A stretch of DNA of 64,000 nt from Sporosarcina ureae (GTDB taxonomy: Bacteria; Bacillota; Bacilli; Bacillales_A; Planococcaceae): NCBI RefSeq assembly GCF_002101375.1, contig NZ_CP015207.1:2248001-2312000 (forward strand). Reading direction: 5' to 3'. Below the pieces are notes generated by a model. It saw only the letters and a list, made by a program, of their open reading frames with translations, did no database searches and had not been told where the DNA came from. Both the position numbers and the translations under genes were made by a program. Shown here piece after piece: positions 41,901-50,850 of the stretch (the first letter of the stretch is position 1; each line of letters starts with the position of its first letter).

Positions 41901-42586
41901 CAACACCGGTCTTCAGTGGGTCGAATAAATTAGGTCGACGCTACTCGCCATTTACGACGAATATTGAACGTCTCGTGCCATTCCGAACATTGACCGGTAG
42001 ACAACATTTCTACATCGATCACGAATTATTCCTTGGATTCGGCGAAGCATTGCCAGTCTATAAACCGACGCTTCCACCATTCGTCTTTGCGGACCGTGAT
42101 GCAGAAATTAAAGGCGGACAAGATGCACTCGTTCTTCGTTACTTAACACCGCATGGTAAGTGGAATATCCACTCGACATACCAAGACAACCAGCACATGT
42201 TGACGTTGTTCCGTGGCGGTCCGACGGTGTGGTTATCGAATCTCGATGCAGAAGAGCACGGGATCGACGACAATGCTTGGCTCGAAGTATATAACCGAAA
42301 CGGTGTCGTCAATGCACGGGCCGTTGTCAGTCACAGAATGCCTAAAGGTACGATGTTTATGTACCACGCACAGGATAAGCATATTCAAATGCCAGGTTCG
42401 GAAATCACCGAGCAACGCGGAGGAAGCCATAATGCACCGACGCGCATTCACATGAAGCCGACTCAAATGGTAGGCGGCTATGCACAGCTCAGTTATGGAT
42501 TCAACTACTACGGACCGATCGGTAACCAACGTGATGTCTACGTCGCTGTCCGTAAGATGAAGGAGGTCAACTGGCTTGAAAATTAA
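38912..42586 (+). CDS. narG: Respiratory nitrate reductase, alpha subunit
   Basis: The 1224-residue molybdenum subunit reduces nitrate to nitrite on the inner membrane face with quinol electrons. The N-terminal FS0 cluster ligands are His48, Cys52, Cys56 and Cys91 (HGVNCTGSC and RGCPRG). The bis-MGD region includes YADLPPSSPQIWGEQTD near residue 213, with the Asp that can bind Mo. The length is normal for Firmicute NarG. AAAAGGAGTGG precedes the ATG. It starts narGHJI, with NreC palindromes upstream; the stop overlaps the narH start. Confidence 0.97.
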   Translation: MKKRFGLNYFKPVESYSGSWSVLEEKSRDWENMYRQRWSHDKVVRTTHGVNCTGSCSWKVFVKNGIITWENQQIDYPSCGPDLPEFEPRGCPRGASFSWYEYSPLRVKYPYIRGKLWRMWNEALAETKDPVKAWTAIVEDPEKSNEYKRARGKGGHVRIHWRDATMLIAAQLIYTVQKYGPDRVAGFTPIPAMSMVSYASGARFISLLGGEMLSFYDWYADLPPSSPQIWGEQTDVPESSDWFNAGYIIMWGSNVPLTRTPDAHFMTEVRYKGTKVVSVAPDYAESVTHADDWIAANPGTDAAVAQAMTHVILDEFYQKRKEPTFINYAKQYTDMPFLILLDPHEDSYKAGRFLRASDLGQETAHADWKPVLFDEATDEIIVPNGTMGQRWEEGVKWNLQLEHADGTRIEPALSIEKQAQQWQEMHFPYFDNRGNGTFKRPIPVMKVQFANGTERLVTTTYDIMLSQYGVNRIGSELEATGYDDVTSIYTPAWQEAITNVKPELVTQIAMEFAQNAIDTGGRSMIIMGAGINHWFNSDTIYRAILNLVTLTASQGVNGGGWAHYVGQEKCRPIEGWSTIAFAKDWQGPPRLQNATSFFYFATDQWKYEEAGTDTLQSPLGGEARYQHPADYNVLAARLGWLPSYPQFNKNSLLLVEEAAKLGKTDAKEVVAHVVDQLKSGELQFAAEDPDAPENFPRSLFVWRSNLISSSAKGQEYFMRHLLGASDGLLATPNEDMKPKEMVWRDDVEGKLDLLVALDFRMTATPLYADIVLPAATWYEKVDLSSTDMHPFVHPFNPAVNPLWESKSDWDIYREIAKTFSTLAQTHLPGVYKDVVTSPLAHDSVQEIAQPMGEVHDWSKGEIEAIPGKTMPGMTIVERDFTKIYDKYITLGPLLSTGKTGAHGVSFSVADEYELMKGINGIYEDDTVKDGLPKLYTAKHAAEAMLTLSSATNGRVSQKAFEAAEHDTGMELKDISADRAAERFTFAGITAQPREVIPTPVFSGSNKLGRRYSPFTTNIERLVPFRTLTGRQHFYIDHELFLGFGEALPVYKPTLPPFVFADRDAEIKGGQDALVLRYLTPHGKWNIHSTYQDNQHMLTLFRGGPTVWLSNLDAEEHGIDDNAWLEVYNRNGVVNARAVVSHRMPKGTMFMYHAQDKHIQMPGSEITEQRGGSHNAPTRIHMKPTQMVGGYAQLSYGFNYYGPIGNQRDVYVAVRKMKEVNWLEN

Positions 42587-44192
42587 AGCGCAAGTTGCAA
42601 TGGTCATGAACTTAGACAAGTGTATTGGGTGTCATACATGTAGTGTGACGTGTAAAACGACATGGACGAACCGCGAAGGCGCCGAGTATATGTGGTTCAA
42701 TAACGTAGAAACGAAACCGGGCATCGGCTACCCAAAACGCTGGGAAGATCAGGAGCTTTATAAGGGTGGCTGGCAGTTGCGAAAAGGCAAGCTAGAATTG
42801 AAATCGGGTTCCAAGCTGTCGAAAATCGCACTCGGTAAAATCTTCTATAACCCGGATATGCCTGAAATGAAAGATTATTATGAGCCATGGACGTACGACT
42901 ATGAAAAACTGACGTCCGCACCGGATCGAAAACATACGCCGGTTGCACGTGCAAAGTCCGTCATTACAGGCGAATACATGGATCCCGAGTGGGGCCCGAA
43001 CTGGGAAGATCAGTTAGCTGGCGCACATATTACAGGACCCACTGACCCGAATATCGAAAAAATCGAAGAAGAAATCAAGTTCAACTTTGAACAAGCGTTC
43101 ATGATGTACTTGCCACGACTATGTGAACACTGCTTGAACCCGAGCTGTGTAGCTTCTTGTCCGTCAGGTGCAATGTACAAGCGTGACGAAGATGGGATCG
43201 TCCTCGTCGACCAAGAAGCGTGTCGCGGATGGCGGTACTGTATGACGGGTTGTCCGTACAAGAAAGTATACTTCAACTGGAAAACGAATAAAGCGGAGAA
43301 ATGTACGTTCTGTTTCCCACGCGTGGAATCTGGTTTGCCAACAGTTTGTTCTGAGACATGTACAGGCCGAATCCGCTATCTAGGTGTCTTGCTTTATGAC
43401 GCAGACCGCGTACAGGAAGCCGCATCTACACCGGATCCGAAAGACTTGTACCAAGCACAATGTGATTTGTTCCTAGACCCACATGATCCGGAAATCATCC
43501 AGCAAGCAATTAAAGACGGCATCTCCGAAGACTGGATCGAAGCAGCACAAAACTCACCGGTTTATAAGTTAGCGATCGAGTACAAGTTGGCTTTCCCGTT
43601 GCATCCGGAATACCGGACATTGCCCATGGTATGGTACGTTCCGCCGCTTAGCCCGATCATGAACTACTTTGAAGGTAAAGATTCCATCAAAAATCCGGAC
43701 ATGATTTTCCCGGCAATCGAAGAAATGCGAATTCCGCTTCAGTATTTGGCCAATATGCTGACGGCTGGAGATGTGGATATCGTCAAAGGAGGCTTACAGC
43801 GTATGGCTATGATGCGTTCCTATATGCGTGCGGTATCTTCAGGCAAGGACTTTGACGAAACCAAACTGGAGCGTGTCGGCTTGACTGCGAAACAGACAAA
43901 GCAAATGTATCGCTTGCTTGCCATTGCCAAATACGAAGATCGTTTCGTGATTCCAACATCGCATAAAGAAAGTCAAATGAACGTCTACCGCTCACAAGGT
44001 TCAGCAGGTTACGACGGTATGGGAACTTACGGTGAACAAGCACCGGCTCAAAATCCGTATTCCTCATTTTCTGTAATGGGCTCGGATGGAGGTTGTGATG
44101 GTTGCGGACCTGTAACACCGGGAGCGGCTCCAGTGAAAACGGGCAAGGAAATCTATGAAGAAAACTTCTACGGGGGGATCTGGCGTGATTAA
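42576..44192 (+). CDS. narH: Respiratory nitrate reductase, beta subunit (iron-sulfur)
   Basis: The 538-residue electron-transfer subunit carries four Cys groups for three 4Fe-4S and one 3Fe-4S clusters: Cys16/19/22/26 (CIGCHTCSVTC), CEHCLNPSCVASCPSG near residue 184, CRGWRYCMTGCP near 217 (Trp replacing a Cys at the 3Fe cluster) and KCTFCFPRVESG near 244. It bridges NarI haem to NarG. TTG start behind AAGGAGGTC, overlapping the narG end by 11 bp. The Gly/Cys tail (GGCDGCGP) near residue 505 is an unusual extra. Confidence 0.96.
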   Translation: MKIKAQVAMVMNLDKCIGCHTCSVTCKTTWTNREGAEYMWFNNVETKPGIGYPKRWEDQELYKGGWQLRKGKLELKSGSKLSKIALGKIFYNPDMPEMKDYYEPWTYDYEKLTSAPDRKHTPVARAKSVITGEYMDPEWGPNWEDQLAGAHITGPTDPNIEKIEEEIKFNFEQAFMMYLPRLCEHCLNPSCVASCPSGAMYKRDEDGIVLVDQEACRGWRYCMTGCPYKKVYFNWKTNKAEKCTFCFPRVESGLPTVCSETCTGRIRYLGVLLYDADRVQEAASTPDPKDLYQAQCDLFLDPHDPEIIQQAIKDGISEDWIEAAQNSPVYKLAIEYKLAFPLHPEYRTLPMVWYVPPLSPIMNYFEGKDSIKNPDMIFPAIEEMRIPLQYLANMLTAGDVDIVKGGLQRMAMMRSYMRAVSSGKDFDETKLERVGLTAKQTKQMYRLLAIAKYEDRFVIPTSHKESQMNVYRSQGSAGYDGMGTYGEQAPAQNPYSSFSVMGSDGGCDGCGPVTPGAAPVKTGKEIYEENFYGGIWRD

Positions 44193-44754
44193 TCTCGATC
44201 TCTTATATGACAAGAAGCATATCTTCGGCTTTTTCTCCCATCAACTGAACTATCCGGAAAAGCTGACGTTCCATCCAGACATGTGGAATGAGTACGTAAC
44301 GGAAAACGCTGCGGGTTATGACGACCTGCAGCTGTACTGGGAAACGATGCAAACGTACAGTTTGGATGAAATACAGGAGTTGTACACGTACACATTCGAT
44401 TTCCAAAAAGACGCCACGCTGTTTATGACGTACGTAAAATTTGCAGACTCGAAAGAACGTGGTCAGACGTTGGCGCAGTTAAAAGTGTTATACGAAATGT
44501 TCGGGCTCGAAATGCCCGATGAAGAACTATCCGACTTACTTCCGTTAATGTGTGAATTTATTTATGCCGCTGAATGGAAGGGAGATCCGCGAGCGCAACA
44601 GAGCTTTTCCATGTTGCTCGCAGTCATCGAGGACGGTTCCTACTTTTTAATGAAAGCACTTGAAAAGTATGAAAGTCCATGGCTTCATTTAATCCGTGCG
44701 CTGCGTGAAACATGTAAATCATGTATTCAACGGGAGGTTTCCGCTAATGACTAG
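44185..44754 (+). CDS. narJ: Nitrate reductase molybdenum cofactor assembly chaperone
   Basis: The 189-residue all-helical TorD/DmsD-family chaperone holds NarG for cofactor insertion and membrane docking and is not part of the final complex. Typical marks: FFSHQLNYPE near the start, TYTFDFQKDATLFMTY near residue 65 and a helix with LPLMCEFIYAA. The frame opens at 44155, but GTG 44185 behind GGGGGATC has the right spacing. It overlaps narH and reaches the start of narI. Confidence 0.9.
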   Translation: MINLDLLYDKKHIFGFFSHQLNYPEKLTFHPDMWNEYVTENAAGYDDLQLYWETMQTYSLDEIQELYTYTFDFQKDATLFMTYVKFADSKERGQTLAQLKVLYEMFGLEMPDEELSDLLPLMCEFIYAAEWKGDPRAQQSFSMLLAVIEDGSYFLMKALEKYESPWLHLIRALRETCKSCIQREVSAND

Positions 44755-45442
44755 TCAATTTCTATGGGTCATTTTTCCTTACATCTGTATCGCAGTATTT
44801 ATTGTAGGACATATTTTTCGTTATAAGAATGACCAATTCGGCTGGACCGCGAAGTCGAGTGAGTTTATTGAAAAGAAGCAATTAATGATCGGTAGCTTGC
44901 TGTTCCACATCGGAATCTTCCCCGTCATTTTAGGCCATGTGGCGGGACTTGGAATTCCGAAAGAGTGGACGCGGGCAATGGGTGTCAGCGACCATATGTA
45001 CCATATCGGTGCCGTGTGGGGTGGCGGATTCTTTGGTGTGATGACATTAGCAGGAATGATTATTCTGACATCACGTCGTTTCACAAAGAGTAATGTTCGC
45101 AAGTTGTCCTCGAAATCAGATTTAATCGTCAATACCTTGTTGTTGTTTATCGTTTTCATCGGTGTTTACAGCTCATTAATTACAAACACAACGACGCCAG
45201 GATTCGATTACCGTGATACGATTTCGGTTTGGTTCAGATCATTGCTCATATTCCAGCCGGAAGCTGCATATATGGCATCTGTTCCCATTGCGTTCAAGCT
45301 GCATGTTTTAACTGGATTTCTAATTTTCGCCATGTGGCCATTCACACGACTCGTCCACGTCTGGAGTGTGCCATTGAATTATGTAGGGAGAAGTTATATT
45401 CTATATAGAAAACATCAGCCGACCAAACAATCACCCCGGTAA
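44747..45442 (+). CDS. narI: Respiratory nitrate reductase, gamma subunit (cytochrome b)
   Basis: The 231-residue membrane cytochrome b has five helices and oxidises menaquinol, passing electrons to NarH. Haem-ligand His are in GSLLFHIGIFPVILGHVAGL near residue 45 and FKLHVLTGFLIFAMWPFTRLVHVWS near 185. ATG 44747 follows CGGGAGG by 9 nt; the frame upstream of it lies inside narJ. Length and His pattern are normal. Confidence 0.95.
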   Translation: MTSQFLWVIFPYICIAVFIVGHIFRYKNDQFGWTAKSSEFIEKKQLMIGSLLFHIGIFPVILGHVAGLGIPKEWTRAMGVSDHMYHIGAVWGGGFFGVMTLAGMIILTSRRFTKSNVRKLSSKSDLIVNTLLLFIVFIGVYSSLITNTTTPGFDYRDTISVWFRSLLIFQPEAAYMASVPIAFKLHVLTGFLIFAMWPFTRLVHVWSVPLNYVGRSYILYRKHQPTKQSPR

Positions 45443-45472
45443 GCGAATGATGAATAATAGGAGATAAAGTCT

Positions 45473-45952
45473 ATGACGGGACAGATAAATAGTGATTTCC
45501 AACTGGCGATCGACGAATTGAAAGAAACGCTTCATGCGGATTTCATCGGCTTGGCATTAGTGGATTTGAAGAAATTTCATTACGAATTAAAGTGGCGATA
45601 TGTAACGGGGAATATCAGTTTACGCTATCGTAGAATTGTCCTTCAATCAGGCAAAGGCGTGGCGGGAACCGTCTTCAAGACAGGAAAGCCGATGAAGATC
45701 GAAAACGTTGCCTCAAGTGTTATGGATGAAGATCTCTACAACTATCCGATTGTCGTATTCGAAAAGCTGAAAAGTTTTGGCGCGATTCCTCTATTCCGTG
45801 ATGACCATGTGCAAGGTGTGCTTTTGATTGGCTATCGTGAAGTGGACCGGTTAACGGCTGACAAGTTTGAGCAATTCAAGCATGCGGTAGGGCCTCAATT
45901 CGGACCGTTTCACATGAAGGAGCGATTGAAAGATGACTTTATTGAACAATGA
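45473..45952 (+). CDS. nreA: Nitrate receptor NreA (GAF domain)
   Basis: The 159-residue single GAF-domain protein, in Staphylococcus NreA, binds nitrate and restrains the kinase NreB when nitrate is absent. Marks: WRYVTGNISLRYRRIVLQSGKGVAG near residue 37 and the GYREVDRLT strand. The gene follows narI by 30 bp and overlaps nreB, the same order as in staphylococci (nar then nreABC), which supports the assignment. GGAGATAAAG precedes the ATG. Confidence 0.92.
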   Translation: MTGQINSDFQLAIDELKETLHADFIGLALVDLKKFHYELKWRYVTGNISLRYRRIVLQSGKGVAGTVFKTGKPMKIENVASSVMDEDLYNYPIVVFEKLKSFGAIPLFRDDHVQGVLLIGYREVDRLTADKFEQFKHAVGPQFGPFHMKERLKDDFIEQ

Positions 45953-47015
45953 CCAGCTAACGACTATGCTGCATAAACTATACGATCGGACAACAGAAGC
46001 GATGTTCTTTTTCGGCGCGAATGGCGAAGTGCTCTCAATGAATGAAGCGGCGAAACAAATAATGGAACCTTCTCTTTATGAAAAGATGTTGCAGGGCGAG
46101 GCGGATGCCATTTGTCTGACATGCCGTGGCTTTACGAGTGAAGATGAACAGATGACGTGTGTTTCGTGTTTTATGGAGAAGCCACAACAAACCGTATCTT
46201 CATTCCAATTATATTTGGAGACAAAAGATCTGGGCTTGCAACCATACAGCGCAACCTATCAAGTATTAGATGAAGAGCAACACGTATCCATGTTGATGTT
46301 GCGTAATTTAACGAGACAAACTCAGACGTCCGAAGTGCTCCATCAAAAATTGCGCATGCAACAAGTGATTTTGGCGCAAGAAAATGAACGCAAACGAATT
46401 TCACGTGAGCTGCATGACAGTGTAGCGCAGGAAATGCTCAGTTCGCTCGTCGATTTACGCGTCTTGAAATATATGGGCATGAACGACAAGGCACTTGAGA
46501 AGTTGCGTCAAACAGAAGGTTCACTGATGCGCTTACTCGATGAGATCCGTCATCTATCTGTCGAATTGCGACCGGCTGTACTCGATGATTTTGGATTAGA
46601 AGCCGCTTTCCGAACACACATCAAGAATCTCGAGAAGAATTATGGATTGTATGTACATTATGAATCCGATTTGAAAGAACAACGTTATGAAGGTGCGATT
46701 GAAACGGTTGCGTATCGTATCGGCCAGGAAGCGATTCTCAACTCCATGAAATATGCCCAAGTAGAAGACGTCTTTTTAACGTTGAATGAAGTGGATGGAC
46801 AGCTGCAAATAAAAGTATCTGATGAAGGTGTCGGCTTTGACGTCAATGACTTTACACCGCAAGGCACGGGACTCGGTCTATATGGGATGAAAGAACGGGT
46901 GGAACTGGTAGGTGGTAGTTTGACGATCATTTCTAGTCGACAAACAGGTACGACAGTCCAAGCGAATATTCCACTGAAGAAGGAGAGAGCAACGAGTGAA
47001 AATCATAATAGCTGA
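45933..47015 (+). CDS. nreB: Oxygen-sensing histidine kinase NreB
   Basis: The 360-residue cytosolic kinase has a PAS domain with Cys61, Cys64, Cys76 and Cys79 (C-x2-C-x11-C-x2-C) for an oxygen-labile 4Fe-4S cluster, exactly the NreB spacing. Then follow a HisKA_3 domain with phospho-acceptor His161 ([12 protein letters not shown]) and an ATPase domain ([30 protein letters not shown]). Without oxygen the intact cluster turns on autophosphorylation and NreC is phosphorylated. It overlaps nreA and nreC. Confidence 0.95.
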   Translation: MTLLNNDQLTTMLHKLYDRTTEAMFFFGANGEVLSMNEAAKQIMEPSLYEKMLQGEADAICLTCRGFTSEDEQMTCVSCFMEKPQQTVSSFQLYLETKDLGLQPYSATYQVLDEEQHVSMLMLRNLTRQTQTSEVLHQKLRMQQVILAQENERKRISRELHDSVAQEMLSSLVDLRVLKYMGMNDKALEKLRQTEGSLMRLLDEIRHLSVELRPAVLDDFGLEAAFRTHIKNLEKNYGLYVHYESDLKEQRYEGAIETVAYRIGQEAILNSMKYAQVEDVFLTLNEVDGQLQIKVSDEGVGFDVNDFTPQGTGLGLYGMKERVELVGGSLTIISSRQTGTTVQANIPLKKERATSENHNS

Positions 47016-47646
47016 TGATCATGCAGTCGTCCGCACAGGATTTATGCATATATTGAATTTCCAAGATGATATGGAAGTCGTAGCAACAGCGGCAGATGGG
47101 TTGGAAGCATATGAACTAGTTGCGAAGCACAGACCGGATATTATTTTACTGGATCTCAGCATGCCTCCTGGCCAAAGTGGCTTAATTGCGACAGGCAAAA
47201 TTCACGAAGATTTCAAAGAAACGAAGATCGTCATTTTAACGATGTACGATGACGAGGAGTATATGTTCCACGTACTGAAAAACGGTGCATCAGGCTATAT
47301 TTTGAAAAATGCGCCCGACGAAGAGTTACTACATGCCATTCGTCAAGTGTACGATGGCGGAACGTATGTCCATCCGTCCATGGCGACTTCGCTCGTCAGG
47401 GAGTTTGTCAAGAAAGGGTCGAAAGAGACAGACGAAGATGATCCGTTCAAGATTTTATCTAAACGGGAAATCGAAATTCTACCGCTTGTTGCAAAAGGTT
47501 ATGGCAATAAGGAAATAGCAGAAATGCTGTATATTTCCGTCAAGACTGTAGAAGCGCATAAAGCGAAAATGATGGACAAGCTGCAATTGAAGAGCCGCCC
47601 GGAACTCGTCGAATATGCGCTGCGCAAGAAGTTTTTAAGTTTCTAA
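46996..47646 (+). CDS. nreC: Response regulator NreC
   Basis: The 216-residue NarL/FixJ-type regulator has a receiver domain with acidic pair Asp7-Asp8, phosphorylation site Asp53 (ILLDLSMPP) and a switch Lys, and a C-terminal LuxR helix-turn-helix ([25 protein letters not shown], then [16 protein letters not shown]). Phospho-NreC activates nar by binding TAGGG-N4-CCCTA palindromes; two such sites precede narG. The start overlaps nreB. Confidence 0.95.
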   Translation: MKIIIADDHAVVRTGFMHILNFQDDMEVVATAADGLEAYELVAKHRPDIILLDLSMPPGQSGLIATGKIHEDFKETKIVILTMYDDEEYMFHVLKNGASGYILKNAPDEELLHAIRQVYDGGTYVHPSMATSLVREFVKKGSKETDEDDPFKILSKREIEILPLVAKGYGNKEIAEMLYISVKTVEAHKAKMMDKLQLKSRPELVEYALRKKFLSF

Positions 47647-47660
47647 TCGGGAGGTGAAAG

Positions 47661-48194
47661 ATGATGAGCAATACAGGATTTATGCATACGCTACCTGCAT
47701 TACGTGTGCTTGAAAATGAACATCGTTTCTTACTGACTTTGATGGAGCAGTGGCATGCGATTGTATTGGATTTTGAGAATGATAGATTCACACGTGATGA
47801 AGGTCTCGAAGCACTCAAGAAAATGCGCAGGCTTCTCGTCGAATTCATCGATCCGCTGAAAAACCATACAGAAAAAGAAGAAGCATACCTGTTTCCGATG
47901 CTAGCAAAATATGTGGGCAATGATCAAGGACCGGTTCAAGCCGTGCAAGAAGAACACGATGAGATCGATGCGTTTATCGGACATTTCCTTCATCACACAA
48001 GAGGAGATCTATCGAAATTTACTCTCGCTATGATGCAAGACGTCGTAAAAGACGCGGGCGAAGCGTTTGAAGTCATCATGATTCACTTTGTAAAAGAAGA
48101 AAACGTCATCTTTCCGATGGTTCAATCGGTCTTACTTGCCAAAGAGCAAGATGAATTATTTGAACAATTGTATACGTCAATTCTACCAGAGTAA
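47661..48194 (+). CDS. Hemerythrin-domain protein
   Basis: The 177-residue protein has the di-iron hemerythrin pattern: HRFLLTLMEQWH near residue 15, HTEKEEAYLFPML (H-x3-E) near 71, EEHDEIDAFIGHFLHH near 101 and HFVKEENVIFPM near 147. Such proteins bind oxygen or NO or help repair iron-sulfur clusters. Its place between nreC and narK suggests protection or sensing in nitrate respiration, where NO may arise; that is inference. GGGAGGTG precedes ATG ATG. Confidence 0.88.
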   Translation: MMSNTGFMHTLPALRVLENEHRFLLTLMEQWHAIVLDFENDRFTRDEGLEALKKMRRLLVEFIDPLKNHTEKEEAYLFPMLAKYVGNDQGPVQAVQEEHDEIDAFIGHFLHHTRGDLSKFTLAMMQDVVKDAGEAFEVIMIHFVKEENVIFPMVQSVLLAKEQDELFEQLYTSILPE

Positions 48195-48264
48195 CACATA
48201 CTATCAGTCTAAAAGAAAGAGTGTTGGATCGTTTTTCAACTAATTTCAGATGGGATGGATTCCT

Positions 48265-49776
48265 ATGATACAAAAGATTCAGTTACCTCTGCAGACAGCA
48301 AATCTAGTCGTCGGTTTCATGGTGTGGGTTCTGATCTCTTCTTTGTTACCGTTTATTAGCGAAGATATCAGCATTCCACCAGAGCGTGTAGCTATCATCA
48401 CGGCAATCCCCGTAGTACTCGGTTCGATTTTGCGGATTCCACTCGGCTACTACGCCAATGTCTATGGCGCACGCATGATGTTTTTTATCAGTTTCATTGT
48501 ACTATTATTTCCTGTCTACTACATAAGTGAAACGTCAACAGTGACAGGGCTTTTGATCGGCGGTACGTTACTTGGGATAGGGGGCGCGATTTTCTCTGTT
48601 GGGGTTACGTCGCTACCAAAGTATTATCCTAAGGAAAAGCACGGACTCGTCAATGGTATTTACGGGATGGGGAACATCGGGACAGCGATCACGACGTTTT
48701 CAGCACCCGTCCTTGCGATGAAGTTTGGCTGGTCAATGACTGTCAAAATGTATTTAATTTTATTGCTTGTATTCATCGCAATGAACTTCTTCTTCGGTGA
48801 CCGTAAAGAAGTAAAAGTGAAGGCGCCGATTGTGGAGCAAATTAAAGGTGTCTATAAGAATGAAAAACTTTGGTTCTTCTCATTGTTCTATTTCATCACA
48901 TTCGGTTCATTCGTTGCGTTTACTGTGTTTTTGCCAAGTTTCCTCGTCAATTACTTTGAACTCGATAAGGTCGACGCGGGTCTTCGTACAGCCGGCTTCA
49001 TCGTCGTTGCGACGTTATTGCGTCCTGTCGGAGGTTGGTTAGGCGATAAGTTCCAGCCGTTATTCTTGTTGATGGGCTGTTTCGCAGGTTTGACGATTTC
49101 ATCCATCGTTCTGGCATTTTCACCCGATATCGGACTGTACACAGTCGGCAGTATTATGATTGCAGCAGCTGCGGGTCTCGGAAATGGTGTCATCTTTAAA
49201 CTCGTACCGATGTATTTCAGTAAGCAAGCAGGTACTGTGAATGGGATTGTATCCATGATGGGTGGTCTTGGTGGATTTTTCCCTCCATTATTACTCGCGA
49301 CGATTTTCTCTATGACGGGTTCCTATTCAATCGGTTTCATGGCGTTTTCACAAGTATCGTTAGTCAGTCTTGTATTGGCTTTCTGGCTTTACTATATGGA
49401 TCGTACGAGCTTGTCTAAAGAAGTATTTGATTCGACTGGGCAAGGTATTCTCGTGACCAATTCGAAAGGAGCCATCGTTTCGGTCAATCCGGCGTTTACG
49501 AAGCTAACAGGTTATAGTGAAGAGGAAGTACTTGGTAAGAGCCCGAATATTTTAAGTTCGGGCAGGCATGACCGGGAATACTATCACGAAATGTGGCGCA
49601 CAATTGATGAACAAGGCGTCTGGCAAGGTGAAATTTGGAATAAGAAAAAGAGTGGCGAAGAGTACTTGGAGTTCCTTTCCATCAGTTCGGTAAAAGATGG
49701 AACAGGCGACGTCGTTCGCTACGTCGGTTCATTCAGTGATATTAGTCCAGAAGTCAACGCAGGCAATCGGTCATAA
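48265..49776 (+). CDS. narK: NarK-type nitrate/nitrite transporter fused to a C-terminal PAS domain
   Basis: The 503-residue fusion begins with about 390 residues of twelve-helix major-facilitator NarK type, with nitrate-signature Gly-rich segments (GTLLGIGGAIFSVGVTSLPKY near 98 and GLGNGVIFKLVPMYFSKQAG near 305). It imports nitrate or exports nitrite. Residues about 395-500 form a cytoplasmic PAS domain with ILVTNSKGAIVSVNPAF, GYSEEEVLGKSP, and the PAC motif YVGSFSDIS. The fusion is unusual: a ligand, redox or oxygen signal may gate transport. ATG 48265 follows GGGATGG; ATG 48250 is in the site. No stop or frameshift separates the domains. Confidence 0.9.
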   Translation: MIQKIQLPLQTANLVVGFMVWVLISSLLPFISEDISIPPERVAIITAIPVVLGSILRIPLGYYANVYGARMMFFISFIVLLFPVYYISETSTVTGLLIGGTLLGIGGAIFSVGVTSLPKYYPKEKHGLVNGIYGMGNIGTAITTFSAPVLAMKFGWSMTVKMYLILLLVFIAMNFFFGDRKEVKVKAPIVEQIKGVYKNEKLWFFSLFYFITFGSFVAFTVFLPSFLVNYFELDKVDAGLRTAGFIVVATLLRPVGGWLGDKFQPLFLLMGCFAGLTISSIVLAFSPDIGLYTVGSIMIAAAAGLGNGVIFKLVPMYFSKQAGTVNGIVSMMGGLGGFFPPLLLATIFSMTGSYSIGFMAFSQVSLVSLVLAFWLYYMDRTSLSKEVFDSTGQGILVTNSKGAIVSVNPAFTKLTGYSEEEVLGKSPNILSSGRHDREYYHEMWRTIDEQGVWQGEIWNKKKSGEEYLEFLSISSVKDGTGDVVRYVGSFSDISPEVNAGNRS

Positions 49777-49818
49777 CCGATTGCCTCGCTTGTTGTGTAA
49801 TGAAAGGAAGTAGATCCA

Positions 49819-50838
49819 GTGGAGAATCGCTATTCAAGGCAAACATTATTTCAGCCTATTGGCACGTCGGGACAACAGCAGCTAGCTGACGCACATGCAG
49901 TGATTATAGGCTGTGGCGCGCTCGGTTCTTCGATTTCCGAGACGCTCGTACGCGCAGGAATCGGTAAAATAACGCTTGCAGACCGAGATTATGTTGAAGC
50001 ATCCAATTTGCAGAGACAACAATTATTTGTCGAAGCAGATGCAAAAAATAGTGTGCCGAAAGTCGTGGCGGCAGCGCATCGCTTACATGCTATCCGTGAA
50101 GATGTGGAAATTATGACGGTGCTCGATCATATCGACGGACCGTTGCTCGAAGAAATTGCGGTCGGTGCGGATATCTTACTCGACGCAACGGATAATTTCG
50201 AGACACGTTTGCTGATCAATGATGTCGCGTGGAAACTGAATATCCCCTGGGTCTACGGCGCGGTCGTCAGCAGTTCAGGCAGCGTATTTCCTTTCATTCC
50301 AAGCAAGACACCGTGTTTCCGCTGTTTGCTTCCGGTCATGCCAGCGGTCAATGAAACGTGTGATACAGTAGGGGTAATTGCGCCTGCTGTCCAGATTTCG
50401 GCTGCACATCAAAGTGCGGAAGCGATGAAATGGCTGACGGGAAATGAAAAGGCTATGCGCACGAAACTTCTTCATTTTGATGTGTGGAATAATACATCGG
50501 TTGAGGCAGGAATCAGTCGGATGAAGAATCCGCAATGCGGAACATGCGGCGAACATCCGACGTACCCTGCGTTGCATCAAGCCGCGGGCACGCAATACGC
50601 GGTGCTATGCGGACGTGATACGGTGCAAATCATACCCGATGCAGGACGTAAGTTGACGGTGGCGGACGGTGTGAAAGTCGCCCGACAACTAGGGGCGGAT
50701 TACCGGGAGACACCGTTTTTCGTGGAGTTTCAAGCGGAAGGCTATCGCTGTATTTTATTCGGGAATGGCAGACTGTTAATTCATGGATTGAAAGATATGC
50801 GAGAAGGACGAAAAATCTATCATTCATTATTCGGCTAG
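49819..50838 (+). CDS. moeB: MoeB/ThiF-type adenylyltransferase
   Basis: The 339-residue E1-like enzyme activates the C-terminal Gly-Gly of MoaD (or ThiS) by adenylation. Seen: the nucleotide loop IIGCGALGSSISE near residue 29, catalytic RQQLF near 70, DATDNFETR near 120 and a CRCLL...CGTCG zinc set. The remaining C-terminal 85 residues are not a full rhodanese, so sulfur loading needs another protein. GTG start behind AAAGGAAG. Its place directly before moaB makes moeB more likely than thiF. Confidence 0.9.
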   Translation: MENRYSRQTLFQPIGTSGQQQLADAHAVIIGCGALGSSISETLVRAGIGKITLADRDYVEASNLQRQQLFVEADAKNSVPKVVAAAHRLHAIREDVEIMTVLDHIDGPLLEEIAVGADILLDATDNFETRLLINDVAWKLNIPWVYGAVVSSSGSVFPFIPSKTPCFRCLLPVMPAVNETCDTVGVIAPAVQISAAHQSAEAMKWLTGNEKAMRTKLLHFDVWNNTSVEAGISRMKNPQCGTCGEHPTYPALHQAAGTQYAVLCGRDTVQIIPDAGRKLTVADGVKVARQLGADYRETPFFVEFQAEGYRCILFGNGRLLIHGLKDMREGRKIYHSLFG

Positions 50839-50850
50839 GAGGAATAGCAA

